DNA of 64,000 nt from Subtercola frigoramans. Its GTDB lineage: Bacteria; Actinomycetota; Actinomycetes; Actinomycetales; Microbacteriaceae. The translations under genes were made by a program, and so were the position numbers. Below the pieces are notes generated by a model. It ran no database searches, was not told the origin of the DNA, and saw nothing but the letters and a program-made list of their open reading frames with translations. The stretch's first letter is position 1. Each line of letters starts with the position of its first letter. The DNA is taken from NCBI RefSeq assembly GCF_016907385.1, contig NZ_JAFBBU010000001.1, positions 124,001 through 188,000 on the forward strand, written 5' to 3'. Below, in pieces: positions 52,231-59,905 of this stretch.

Positions 52231-53154
52231 TTAGAGCCAGTCGGCGTCGGTGATGGTGGTGATGGGGACGGCGCCGTGGTTGCGGATGAGGGTGTTGCAG
52301 CCGACGCTCTGCGGGCTGATGATCATTCCGGGGACTGCGCCGATGCCGCGGCCGAGTTCTTTGGCGATGAGTGCGGTCGAGAGAGCGCCGACGGTGTCCT
52401 CGGCCTCGATCACAATTGTTTTCTCGGCCAGCGCGGCGGTGAGCCGGTTCCGTTGCTGGAACCGGGCCGGCGGGGTGCCGGGCGGCAGCTCGCTGACGAG
52501 CGCACCGGTCTTGGCGATGCGGCTGAGCATGAGCTGGTTCCCGGTCGGGTAGAACTGATCGACCCCGCCGGCGAGCACCGCGATCGTCGGGCAGTCCAGG
52601 GCCAGTGCGGCGCGGGCCGCGTACGTGTCGATCCCGTACGAGGCGCCGGTGACGATGGTGTAACCGCGCTGCGCTAGCCCGCTGGCAAGTTCAAGGCAGA
52701 CATGCCGCCCGTACGTCGTGCAGGCCCTCGACCCGGTCACGGTCACCGGGCCCCGGTTGAAGAGGGTGGTATCGCCGCGGACCCAGAGCGCGTGGGGCAT
52801 CGCGAACCCCAACCCTTCGACGAGCTCCGGCCAGCCGGCCCGCTCTGGGGTGAGGAGCGTGTACCCCTTCCGTTGGGTCGCGTTGATCGCGCGGACCGCG
52901 TTCTTCACCGAGAACCGTTCGGAGGCAACCTTCCGGATGTGCGTGAGCGGGATGCCAGCAGCAAAGTCACCGGTGCTGTTCAGGAGGATCTCGAGGGCGT
53001 ATTCGTGGCCGACGGTCTGGGTGAGCGCCCCGGCAAGGGTATCGCCCGGATTGGCGATCCCGGCCCACACGATCCTCGCGACCGTGTTCGCGGAGTGGTG
53101 CGTATTGGTGGTGTGTTGAAGGGCTTCGACGAGGGTTCGGTTTGTCTGGGCCAT
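52231..53154 (-). CDS. DprA/Smf-like DNA-processing protein
   Basis: A 307-residue Rossmann-fold protein. It has an N-terminal helical region, then VTVTGSRACTTYGRHVCLELASGLAQRGYTIVTGASYGIDTYAARAALALDCPTIAVLAGGVDQFYP, SELPPGTPPARFQQRNRLTAALAEKTIVIEAEDTVGALSTALIAKELGRGIGAVPG and NTLIRNHGA, the complete DprA core. DprA loads RecA on incoming single-stranded DNA in transformation; on a conjugative element it may act on the transferred strand. It is transcribed away from the ardC-like gene, and leader L2 precedes it. ATG 53,154 has AGAGAGG upstream. Confidence 0.9.
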   Translation of the reverse strand: MAQTNRTLVEALQHTTNTHHSANTVARIVWAGIANPGDTLAGALTQTVGHEYALEILLNSTGDFAAGIPLTHIRKVASERFSVKNAVRAINATQRKGYTLLTPERAGWPELVEGLGFAMPHALWVRGDTTLFNRGPVTVTGSRACTTYGRHVCLELASGLAQRGYTIVTGASYGIDTYAARAALALDCPTIAVLAGGVDQFYPTGNQLMLSRIAKTGALVSELPPGTPPARFQQRNRLTAALAEKTIVIEAEDTVGALSTALIAKELGRGIGAVPGMIISPQSVGCNTLIRNHGAVPITTITDADWL

Positions 53155-53188
53155 GAGCCTGTTTTTTCCTCTCTGAACAACAATTTTT

Positions 53189-53335
53189 GTTTGCCTTCCG
53201 GCGAGAGAAACGTGAACGAGCGAGAGGGCCTGGAGTGCCCAGAATCTCGGGCGAAATAAGCCCGCAGGGCGCGTCCGTGAATCTGGGAACGCAAGGGCTG
53301 AAGCGAGTTAGGTTCGTCAGCCGGAAAGGTCAAAC
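53189..53335 (-). ncRNA. Structured leader L2 upstream of dprA
   Basis: On the minus strand GTTTG...CCTTTCCGGC pairs with GCCGGAAGG...CAAAC, closing about 147 nt. Inside, CCCAGATTC pairs approximately with the GATTCTGGG segment, enclosing GACGCGCCCTGCGGGC and TTATTTCGCCC. About 90% identical to L4 at 57,846-57,996. It ends 35 nt before the dprA ATG. Confidence 0.7.
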
Positions 53336-53488
53336 AAGACCCCAAACATCCCCATCGGCACAGCGTCGCGCAGCGGCACCGTTCAGACGCTTGTTGAGCT
53401 GCGAACGCAGCTCCCCGCACTAACTCGAGCAGGTTCTGACGGAGCGCCGTCGGGAACGGACCGCCCAGGAAACAGCGCAACAGCAGGG

Positions 53489-53507
53489 TGATATCAGGGT
53501 GCTATCA
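53489..53507. promoter_or_regulatory. Inverted TGATATCA / TGCTATCA site
   Basis: GGTGATA and TATCACC flank a 9-bp centre (53,487-53,509). The same octamers recur as TGATAGCA, CGATAGCA, TGATATCA and TGCTATAA at 58,569-58,627 before parA. Candidate binding site of the ParA/RHH or another element regulator. Confidence 0.5.
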
Positions 53508-53559
53508 CCGTGGACACGTCGAAACCAGCCCTCGCCCCGCAGCCCGCAGCCGAGGCCTC

Positions 53560-53852
53560 GGCCCAACGGCTCCGCTGTCGCCCTCTTTTGTCTGATTTGA
53601 GCGGCTTCGCGGCGCTGTAGCCGCCCCTGGTCGGGGCATGTTGGTTTGGCCGTGAATCCTTCGGAAGCGTACGGGCCCGCCCGTTTCGCGCAAGCAGCTG
53701 CGCTGCCGGCTCCGCCGAGATTTCCGGCACGCGGTCGCTGCGCTTCCTCATTTCGTGCCGGAAATCTCTCCCCCACCGCCCTCCGGGTGGCGCTTTACGG
53801 CCTGTCCCTAGCGGCGGTGAACCGCCTTCACGGCAAAACAACGTGGAGGAGA
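53560..53852 (+). ncRNA. Structured leader L3 upstream of ardC
   Basis: GCCGTGAA (53,649-53,656) pairs with TTCACGGC (53,827-53,834). Inside, GAGATTTCCGGCACG (53,717-53,731) pairs perfectly with CGTGCCGGAAATCTC (53,754-53,768), with CATTTCG in its 3' part. A GGCCCAACGGCT... extension reaches back to 53,560. It is a direct repeat of L5 (55,371-55,665) and ends about 34 nt before the ardC ATG. Confidence 0.7.
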
Positions 53853-53867
53853 GAAGGAGAACAGACC

Positions 53868-54800
53868 ATGACCACCGCAACCGCCACCCGCACCAGCACG
53901 ACCCGCACCCCCGTTAAGACGGCCGAGAAGAAAAAAGCGCAAGCGGAGGCGCTGCAGCAGTCGATCACCCATCAGGTCGAGACGTTGCGCGACTCCGGCC
54001 GATGGGAAGCGTTCCTCGACTTCGCGCAAGCGTTCCACGCGTACTCGCTGAACAACGTTTTGTTGATCCTCTCTCAGATGCCCGAAGCGTCGCAGATCGC
54101 GGGGTTCCGGAAGTGGCAGGCCCTGAACCGGCAGGTTCGGAAGGGCTCGAAGGCGATCCGCATTTTCGGGTACTCGACCAACAAGGTCACCGAGGAAGAC
54201 GCCAACGGCGACGAGGTAGAGAAGAAGATCTCCCGGTTCCCGATCCTGTCAGTGTTCGATGTCAGCCAGGCAGACCTCATCGACCCCGACCAGGGCGACC
54301 CCAGCACCCTCACCACGCTCCTCACCGGCGCGGACGATCACGGCATCGTGGACGCCCTCAGCTCCTACCTGATCGGTGAGAGCTGGGCTGTCGAGCGCTG
54401 GCCCCTGCCGGGCAGCATGAACGGTGTCACCCGGCCTCAGGAGATGACGGTGGTTATCGACTCTGATCTGTCGCCGGAGGCGGCGGCGAAGACGATGATC
54501 CACGAGTGCGCGCACATCCTGTTGAGCCACATTGACGACTTGGCCGAGTACGCCCAGCACCGCGGCCTGCTGGAGACCGAGGCCGAGAGCGTCGCCTACG
54601 TCGTCGCCGGAATGGTCGGGTTCGATACTTCCGCGTACTCGGTGGGCTATATCGCCGGATGGGCGAACGCAGACACCGACCTCATCAAATCCACCGCCGC
54701 CCGGGTGCTCCGCACCGCGCACCAGATCGCCGGAATCCTCACCCCCGAAGACGAAGCAACAGACGACCCTGCAGACGAAACCGCAAACGCCGCCGCCTGA
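53868..54800 (+). CDS. ArdC-like antirestriction protein with zinc-peptidase domain
   Basis: A 310-residue protein. The N-terminal ArdC/DUF1738 single-strand-binding region is QVETLRDSGRWEAFLDFAQAFHAYSLNNVLLILSQMPEASQIAGFRKWQALNRQVRKGSKAIRIFG. The C-terminal metallopeptidase domain shows the zinc motif MIHECAHILLSH (HExxH) and LLETEAESVAYVVAGMVGFD (third ligand Glu). ArdC proteins protect incoming DNA from restriction. The ATG at 53,868 follows GGAGGAGAGAAGGAG. Leader L3 lies upstream, matching early expression in a recipient (inference). Confidence 0.9.
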   Translation: MTTATATRTSTTRTPVKTAEKKKAQAEALQQSITHQVETLRDSGRWEAFLDFAQAFHAYSLNNVLLILSQMPEASQIAGFRKWQALNRQVRKGSKAIRIFGYSTNKVTEEDANGDEVEKKISRFPILSVFDVSQADLIDPDQGDPSTLTTLLTGADDHGIVDALSSYLIGESWAVERWPLPGSMNGVTRPQEMTVVIDSDLSPEAAAKTMIHECAHILLSHIDDLAEYAQHRGLLETEAESVAYVVAGMVGFDTSAYSVGYIAGWANADTDLIKSTAARVLRTAHQIAGILTPEDEATDDPADETANAAA

Positions 54801-54864
54801 CCTCACCACCGCGGGGGTGGCAGGATCGCCGTCCCCGCCCGAACCCCGGAAGGGAAGCAAGATC

Positions 54865-55275
54865 ATGATCATCACCTATCAGCGCCCCGACACTCTCGGC
54901 CACGAGCTCGACCCCGAAGCCCCGAATGCTTGCCGCAGTGTCGATGGCTCCGAGTGCGGAGCCGAAACCATCGACACAGATGGGATCCAGTGGCGCTGCA
55001 CCCGCGCCCCACACCCTGGGCAGGACGAACACCGTGCCGCGTACGAAAGGGACGGCGACGGCCCCGACGGTGCCGTAGCGATCGCCTGGACTTACCAATA
55101 CGCCATCGAAGACCAGACCGGCGGAGACACCGACAACGCAGCCCCCGTGCACACCATCACGGTCTCGTTCCCTGACCGGGCATGCGGCGTCGACGCCGAG
55201 AAGATCCGCAATGCGATTCTCGACCTGTTCTGGGAAGGCGACGCCGACGACGTACAGATCATCGTCTCGACCTGA
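54865..55275 (+). CDS. Unknown element protein (136 aa)
   Basis: Reads MIITYQRPDTLGHELDPEAPNACRSVDGSECGAETIDTDGIQWRCTRAPHPGQDEHRAAYERDGDGP, with four Cys in the first half, then FPDRACGVDAEKIRNAILDLFWEGDADDVQIIVST. Acidic overall; the C-terminus looks like a small alpha/beta unit. It lies 64 bp after ardC on the same strand, with GGAAGGGAAG before the ATG, so it probably belongs to the ardC transcript. Family not recognised. Confidence 0.75.
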   Translation: MIITYQRPDTLGHELDPEAPNACRSVDGSECGAETIDTDGIQWRCTRAPHPGQDEHRAAYERDGDGPDGAVAIAWTYQYAIEDQTGGDTDNAAPVHTITVSFPDRACGVDAEKIRNAILDLFWEGDADDVQIIVST

Positions 55276-55370
55276 ACACGCAACGCCTCCAGGAACAAGC
55301 GACGCCCGCCCGAAGCACCGGGCGGGCGTCGCTGTCGTGATCATGACCGGAACAACGGGGTGCGAGTAGT

Positions 55371-55665
55371 GGCCCAACGGCTTCGCCGTCGACCTTCTTC
55401 TCTGGATGGAGCCGCTTCGCGGCGCTGTTGTCGCCCCTGGCCGGGGCTCGTTGTTTGCCGTGAATCCTTCGGAAGCGTACGGGCCTATCCGTTCCGCGCA
55501 AGCAGCTGCGCTGCCGGCTCCGCCGAGATTTCCGGCACGCGTTCACCCTTCGGGCTCTCTTATTTCGTGCCGGAATTCTCTCCCCGCCGCCCTCCGGGTT
55601 GCACTGCACGGCCAGTCCCTAGCGGCGGTAAACCGCCTTCACGGCAAAACAACGAAGAGGAGATA
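55371..55665 (+). ncRNA. Structured leader L5 upstream of the DUF3846 gene
   Basis: TTGTTTGCCGTGAA (55,451-55,464) pairs with TTCACGGCAAAACAA (55,638-55,652). Inside, GAGATTTCCGGCACG (55,525-55,539) pairs with CGTGCCGGAATTCTC (55,566-55,580), one mismatch, with TTATTTCG just before it. It is a direct repeat of L3. It ends about 18 nt before ATG 55,670. The remaining 55,276-55,370 holds an inverted pair GGCGTCGCT / GCGACGCC that may terminate the preceding gene. Confidence 0.7.
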
Positions 55666-55669
55666 TGAA

Positions 55670-56041
55670 ATGACTGAACACATTACCGGGATCCGGATCG
55701 ACAACGACGGGGCACTGTCCACCGTCTGCATCGACGCCACCAACACCCACACCCGCCTGCTGGGCATGTACCAGCACATCGGCTGCACCACCGTCGACGT
55801 CATCGGGCTGGAAGGCAGCATCGATGCGTGGGTCGACGACGAAGGCCTGTACACGCAGGAACCGAACCCGACCCTCACGTTGATGCTGCGGCTCACCCGC
55901 CCGTTCCAGACGCACCTGTCCGGTCCCGGCTTGTTCCTCAGGTCGAACGAGGACGGCGACACCGTCAGCCTCACCCCGGAGCAGACCGCGACGGTCATTG
56001 AGTGGTGGCAGTTCGCGAACGCCATCGTCCCTATCCAGTAA
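55670..56041 (+). CDS. DUF3846-like protein
   Basis: A 123-residue protein: HITGIRIDNDGALSTVCIDATNTHTRLLGMYQHIGCTTVDVIGLEGSIDAWVDDEGLYTQEPNPTLTLMLRL, then LSGPGLFLRSNEDGDTVSLTPEQTATVI. This matches the DUF3846 pattern (WVDDEGL, the GD..SLT end), common on actinobacterial plasmids and phages. Its role is unknown. AGAGGAGATATGAA precedes the ATG. Follows leader L5. Confidence 0.82.
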   Translation: MTEHITGIRIDNDGALSTVCIDATNTHTRLLGMYQHIGCTTVDVIGLEGSIDAWVDDEGLYTQEPNPTLTLMLRLTRPFQTHLSGPGLFLRSNEDGDTVSLTPEQTATVIEWWQFANAIVPIQ

Positions 56042-56059
56042 CACCAACCCAACAAAAAA

Positions 56060-56100
56060 GGTCGGGAACCGAAGCAAGTGAAGTGCCTCGGTTCCCGACC
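56060..56100 (+). terminator. Strong hairpin between DUF3846 and the ParB-like gene
   Basis: GGTCGGGAACCGA (56,060-56,072) pairs perfectly with TCGGTTCCCGACC (56,088-56,100), with an AAAAAA run before it. It lies 19 nt after the DUF3846 stop and 33 nt before the next GTG. Either a terminator or a leader hairpin of the next gene. Confidence 0.65.
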
Positions 56101-56132
56101 GACCCAACCACACTACCAAGAAGGAAAACATC

Positions 56133-57611
56133 GTGACCAAGAACAACACCACCCCGGCAGCCGACAACAGCACAGCCGCCCCGGACCTCGCTGCGAGCCT
56201 CGCAGCAGGCACCGTCACCATCGAATCTGTTGACCCGCAGAAGGTCGAGCTTGACCCGAACATCCGCACAAACCCCGTCCTGCCCCCGGAGTTCGTGGAC
56301 TCGATCCGCGCCGAGGGAGTCCGAGAGCCAGTCCTCGCGCGTCGGGGTGAGGACGGCATCACGTACGTCTATGACGGACAACGCCGCTTGCTCGCGGCCC
56401 GAGAAGCGTGGCTTAGCTCGATGCTGGCCGTGTTCGGTATCGCGGACACTACGGGCACCGCGTCTGGCCGGATCCTTGATCAGCTGCGGACCTTCGCCCG
56501 CACCGAACTGACCCTCACGGACCGGATTGCCGCGTACGAGCAACTGGCCCTTGACGGGATCAGTGTGGACAAGATCGCCAAATCCGCCGGAGCAGACAAA
56601 GCCACCGTCACCGGGGCATTGAGCATCGGTCAGAGCAAAGCCGCGACGCAGTACGCCGGTTACGGCACGGTTTCTTTTGACCGGCTACTCCTGATCGCAG
56701 AGTTCGACGGGAACGAGGACGCCATCGCCGCCATCACCGACTGCGACGACGAAGACCTCAACTATGCCGCGCAGGAATGCCGCGACGAAACCGCCCGCCA
56801 AACCCGACAGACTGAGGTCGTGACCGTTCTCGAGGCCGAGGGTCTGACCGTGGTTACGAAGTGGGACTACTCGACGATGGCGCACCTATCCCGACTGACG
56901 AACGCCGCCGAGGATGCTGACGAGCGTCCTGCGTTGGATGCGGTGGCGCACAGGGGGTGTGAGGGTCACGCGGTGTTCGTGACGGTGAACGGGCTCGGTG
57001 AGGACGACACTGAAGTGGTGCCGCTCTGCACGAAGCCGGAATTGCATCAGCCCATCTATCGCGGCTACCGCCAGCAAGCGACAGCGCCGGTTGAACTGTC
57101 CGAGGAAGAAGCCGACGCCCAGGCCGAAACCAAGCGCGCAGAACGGCGAACGCTGATCGCGAATAACAAGGCGTGGGACACAAGTGAGACGGTCAGGAAA
57201 GGCTGGATCACAGAGTTTCTGACGCGGAAGAAGCTCCCTGCAGATGCGGCCGCGTTCGTCGCGGTGACCCTGACCCGGCACTCGTATGACGTGACCGGCG
57301 ACAACAGCGGCGGCGCCGCAGTGTTCCTCGGCCACGAAGGTTACGCGGCACGCGAGGCTCTCGCCGTGATGGTCGAGGCAACCCCGACGAAGGCCGGATA
57401 TGTGAGTCTCGCGGTCGCGTTGTCCGCGCGGGAGAACCGGACCAGCCGGGAGTCATGGCGGAACCCGAACCCATCGGATGAGGCCTACCTTTTGCAGATC
57501 GAAAAATGGGGCTATCACCTCTCCGTCGTCGAACGGATCGCGGCAGGCTGCCCAGAAGCGGAAGCGGACGCGGACGCGACTGCAGAAGACGCAGAAACGG
57601 ACACCGAGTAA
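56133..57611 (+). CDS. ParB/Spo0J-like partition-type protein
   Basis: A 492-residue protein. The ParB N-terminal domain is VELDPNIRTNPVLPPEFVDSIRAEGVREPVLARRGEDGITYVYDGQRRLLAAREAW, followed by an HTH region LTLTDRIAAYEQLALDGISVDKIAKSAGADKATVTGAL. The long C-terminal part has an acidic/coiled-coil-like stretch (EEADAQAETKRAERRTLIANNKAW) and a unique domain. The ParB domain typically binds CTP and clamps DNA. It may act with ParA at 58,648, although a separate small RHH protein follows ParA. GTG 56,133 has AAGAAGG upstream. Confidence 0.87.
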   Translation: MTKNNTTPAADNSTAAPDLAASLAAGTVTIESVDPQKVELDPNIRTNPVLPPEFVDSIRAEGVREPVLARRGEDGITYVYDGQRRLLAAREAWLSSMLAVFGIADTTGTASGRILDQLRTFARTELTLTDRIAAYEQLALDGISVDKIAKSAGADKATVTGALSIGQSKAATQYAGYGTVSFDRLLLIAEFDGNEDAIAAITDCDDEDLNYAAQECRDETARQTRQTEVVTVLEAEGLTVVTKWDYSTMAHLSRLTNAAEDADERPALDAVAHRGCEGHAVFVTVNGLGEDDTEVVPLCTKPELHQPIYRGYRQQATAPVELSEEEADAQAETKRAERRTLIANNKAWDTSETVRKGWITEFLTRKKLPADAAAFVAVTLTRHSYDVTGDNSGGAAVFLGHEGYAAREALAVMVEATPTKAGYVSLAVALSARENRTSRESWRNPNPSDEAYLLQIEKWGYHLSVVERIAAGCPEAEADADATAEDAETDTE

Positions 57612-58026
57612 CACCTCGGAGGGGTGGGCCGCGCGCAACACGGCCCGCCCCTCACCTACACCAGTTCGGAGATCACCTCACCGCCGCAGATGGGTGTGTG
57701 CGCCGGCCCTCCCGGGGCCGGCGGCGAAAGGGAATAGGCGGTTCGATTCCGCGCTTTCTTCTCAGCGTTCAGATGGTCGCCGGCACGGAGGCCGGCGACG
57801 GGGAAAGCGGAGCCGCCCGGTGGGCGGCGCAGTGCTGATGGTGCTGTTTGTGACCTTTCCGGCGGACGAAGCTAACTCGCTCCGGGCCTTGCGTTCCCAG
57901 ATTCACTGACGCGCCCTGCGGGCTTATTTCGCCCGCGAATCTGGGCACTCCAGGCCCTCCAGCTCGTTCACGTTTCTCTCGCCGGAAGGCACAAACAGAA
58001 TGTCGATCCCTAAGGAGAAAAGCACA
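57612..58026. other. Intergenic region with leader L4 and flanking hairpins
   Basis: No gene seen. Ahead of leader L4 (57,846-57,996) there are GCCGGCCCTCCCGGGGCCGGC (57,702-57,722 region) and CGCCGGC/GCCGGCG hairpins (57,779-57,798 region). AAGGAG at about 58,010 is the ssb2 ribosome-binding site. Confidence 0.5.
57846..57996 (+). ncRNA. Structured leader L4 upstream of ssb2
   Basis: GTTTGTG...CCTTTCCGGCG pairs with CGCCGGAAGG-CACAAAC. Compared with L2, the extra pairs GTG/CAC appear in both arms together. Inside, CCCAGATTC pairs with GAATCTGGG around GCGGGC-TTATTTC-GCCCGC. It ends 31 nt before the ATG at 58,027. Confidence 0.7.
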
Positions 58027-58437
58027 ATGAACGACACCATCACCGTCACCGGAATTATCGCGACCACCCCGAGGAGCATCACCACCGACGAGGGCCTTGC
58101 GATTAGCTCGTTCCGGTTGGCGTCCATGCAACGCCGCTACAACTCGGCCAGCAAAGAAGCCCGCGAAGAAACCAACTGGTACACCGTCACCACCTTCCGG
58201 GCCCTCGCCGAACACGTCGCTGCGTCCTTGAACAAGGGCGATCACGTCATCGTCACCGGCAGCGTGCACATCCGAGACTGGGACAACGACGGCAAGACCG
58301 GAACCACCGTCGAGATCGAAGCCAACAACGCAGGCCCCGACCTCGTCTTCGGCACCAGCCTCTACACCAAAACCCCCACAGCCAATGGGGACACCGTGGG
58401 GGCCGAGCCGGTCGGTGACAGCGACAACCCCTTCTAA
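58027..58437 (+). CDS. ssb: Single-stranded DNA-binding protein (element copy 2)
   Basis: A 136-residue OB-fold SSB: DTITVTGIIATTPRSITTDEGLAISSFRLASMQRRYNSASKEAREETNWYTVTTFRALAEHVAASLNKGDHVIVTGSVHIRDWDNDGKTGTTVEIEANNAG. It ends in DSDNPF, close to the DDDLPF/PF tip that docks SSB partners, unlike ssb1. AAGGAG before ATG 58,027 fixes the start; an ATG at 58,000 lies inside the leader region. Follows leader L4. Likely coats the transferred strand in the recipient. Confidence 0.92.
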   Translation: MNDTITVTGIIATTPRSITTDEGLAISSFRLASMQRRYNSASKEAREETNWYTVTTFRALAEHVAASLNKGDHVIVTGSVHIRDWDNDGKTGTTVEIEANNAGPDLVFGTSLYTKTPTANGDTVGAEPVGDSDNPF

Positions 58438-58568
58438 CCACCATGCGGGGGTGCCGAACCTTGGTCCGGCACCCCCGCCCTTCCTCACAGCAAGGGGCTA
58501 AGAAGCCATGAGCCGCTCAATTGATGACACGCGGTCGCGCCCTATCGACGAATGGTGTCGGTGGGGCG

Positions 58569-58627
58569 TGATAGCAAGGGGCAATTAAACCGATAGCAGT
58601 TGGCAGACTGATATCAGGCTGCTATAA
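58569..58627. promoter_or_regulatory. Cluster of GATAGCA-type octamers upstream of parA (candidate parS/operator)
   Basis: TGATAGCA (58,569), CGATAGCA (58,591), TGATATCA (58,609) and inverted TGCTATAA (58,620) lie within 60 bp, 20-80 bp before the parA GTG. ATAGCAG and CTGCTAT form an inverted pair. The same octamers are at 53,489-53,507. Candidate centromere or autoregulatory site for ParA and the RHH protein. Confidence 0.55.
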
Positions 58628-58647
58628 GAAAGAGCTAGGAGCATAGT

Positions 58648-59283
58648 GTGATCATCCTTGTCGGAAGCGAAAAGGGCGGCCCCGGTAAAACCACCGTCGC
58701 CATCAACCTCAGTGCCGAGTTCGCGCGCCTGGGCCGGGACGTGGTCCTCGTTGACGCGGACGCGCAACGCTCCGCCGCCCGCTGGCACGCCGACCGAGAA
58801 GAAGCCCGGATCACCCCGGTCATCGCGTCGGTTGAGAAACTCGGTAACGTCCGCGACACCCTGCTGGACCTCGACCACCGCTACGACATCGTCGTTGTCG
58901 ACGTCGCGGGGAAAGACAGCAAAGAAATGCGCACTGGGATGACCGCCGCGCACAAGATGATCGTCACCGTCCGCCCCTCCCAACTTGACCTCGACACCCT
59001 CCCGCACATGAAAGACCTCGTCGACCAAGCACGCGACTTCAACCCGAACCTTGACGTCCGCGCCCTGCTCACCCAAGTCCCCACCAACGCCAACGGCACC
59101 GAGCACGAAGACGCCGCCGACTACCTCGCCGATTACCCCGAACTGAACCCGATGCGCACCGTCATCCACGAACGGAAGGCATACCGTGACGTGGTCGGGG
59201 AAGGCCGCGGCGTCGTGGAATGGAACAACCCCAAAGCCCGCGCTGAGATCCAAGAACTCGCCGGGGAGCTGATGGCCAAATGA
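58648..59283 (+). CDS. parA: ParA-family partition ATPase
   Basis: A 211-residue small (type Ib) ParA with no N-terminal HTH. The deviant Walker A is SEKGGPGKTTVAINLSAEFARLGRDVVLVDADAQRSAARW, and Walker A'/B parts are YDIVVVDVAGKDSKEM and VTVRPSQLDLDTLPHMKDLV. ParA drives segregation of plasmid DNA; an ICE that carries it may replicate as a plasmid for a time. The start is GTG 58,648, with AGGAG upstream. Its TGA overlaps the next ATG (ATGA), pairing it with the RHH protein. Confidence 0.92.
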   Translation: MIILVGSEKGGPGKTTVAINLSAEFARLGRDVVLVDADAQRSAARWHADREEARITPVIASVEKLGNVRDTLLDLDHRYDIVVVDVAGKDSKEMRTGMTAAHKMIVTVRPSQLDLDTLPHMKDLVDQARDFNPNLDVRALLTQVPTNANGTEHEDAADYLADYPELNPMRTVIHERKAYRDVVGEGRGVVEWNNPKARAEIQELAGELMAK

Positions 59284-59546
59284 GCATCAAGAAACGCCCC
59301 GCCGCCACTTCTCGGGACGCCGAAATCGAGGCATTCGGCGCTGCCGCCGAAACACCCACCCCACTCCTCGAGCCGGTCTTGCCTGCTAAAGCGCGGCCGC
59401 CGGCGCAGACGAAAGCAATCCTGCTCCGACTGACCGCTGAACAGCACGCTCTGCTAGCGGACGTCGCGGCCAGCGACGGTCGCAGCATGAACGCCATGAT
59501 CCTGCGCATCCTCATCCCCGAACTCGAACGCCGCGCCACGCGTTAG
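59280..59546 (+). CDS. Ribbon-helix-helix-like partner of ParA
   Basis: An 88-residue protein. The first half is flexible and Pro/Ala-rich; the second half AQTKAILLRLTAEQHALLADVAASDGRSMNAMILRILIPELERRA has the beta-strand, helix, helix pattern of ribbon-helix-helix/Arc-type DNA-binding proteins. Type Ib partition systems use such a small RHH protein as centromere binder and repressor. Translationally coupled to parA by a 4-nt overlap. GATAGCA octamers upstream of parA may be its site. Confidence 0.8.
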   Translation: MSIKKRPAATSRDAEIEAFGAAAETPTPLLEPVLPAKARPPAQTKAILLRLTAEQHALLADVAASDGRSMNAMILRILIPELERRATR

Positions 59547-59578
59547 GAGCACCCGCGGCGTCGGGCCCGGGGGATCTG

Positions 59579-59905
59579 TTAGCCGAGAAGGAACCGGAAG
59601 GTCTCGGCGAGGTCCTCGACGACGACGCGGCGGTCGACAAAGAACGTCGCACCGCTGGATTTTCGAAGTCGCCCCTCAGGCGAATCGGACCCGATGTAGC
59701 CCATCCGCTCGAGATCGTTCAGGCCCTCCCGAACCGACGCGGGACTCATGTCCACCAAGTCCCGGAGCTCGGGAAACGTCATCGGCCGATCCAGCAGATG
59801 TCGGAGCAGAACCACGCGGGAGCGTGCGGAGTACATCTCCTGAAAGCACACCACCCGCTCGGGCACGCCGGCCATCATGCTGTCTGCTCTGGACATGCCC
59901 CACAT
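59579..59905 (-). CDS. ArsR/MarR-type winged-helix regulator
   Basis: A 108-residue winged-helix protein: MYSARSRVVLLRHLLDRPMTFPELRDLVDMSPASVREGLNDLERMGYIGSDSPEGRLRKSSGATFFVDRRVVVEDLAETFRFLLG. The recognition helix SPASVREGLNDLE and wing fit ArsR/MarR-like fold; no metal-binding Cys pair is seen. It converges with the RHH gene and diverges from the T4SS operon, so it may control transfer-gene expression (inference). Start alternatives at ATG 59,878 or 59,875 are possible. Confidence 0.82.
   Translation of the reverse strand: MWGMSRADSMMAGVPERVVCFQEMYSARSRVVLLRHLLDRPMTFPELRDLVDMSPASVREGLNDLERMGYIGSDSPEGRLRKSSGATFFVDRRVVVEDLAETFRFLLG

Larger units (their letters stand above)
53155..53867. other. 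Divergent 713-bp region between dprA and ardC with two structured leaders and a palindromic site
   Basis: No gene is seen. The dprA-side leader (L2, minus) is at 53,189-53,335, a palindromic site TGATATCAGGGTGCTATCA at 53,489-53,507, and the ardC-side leader (L3, plus) at 53,560-53,852. Promoters for both transcripts must lie between the leaders (about 53,340-53,560). Confidence 0.6.
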
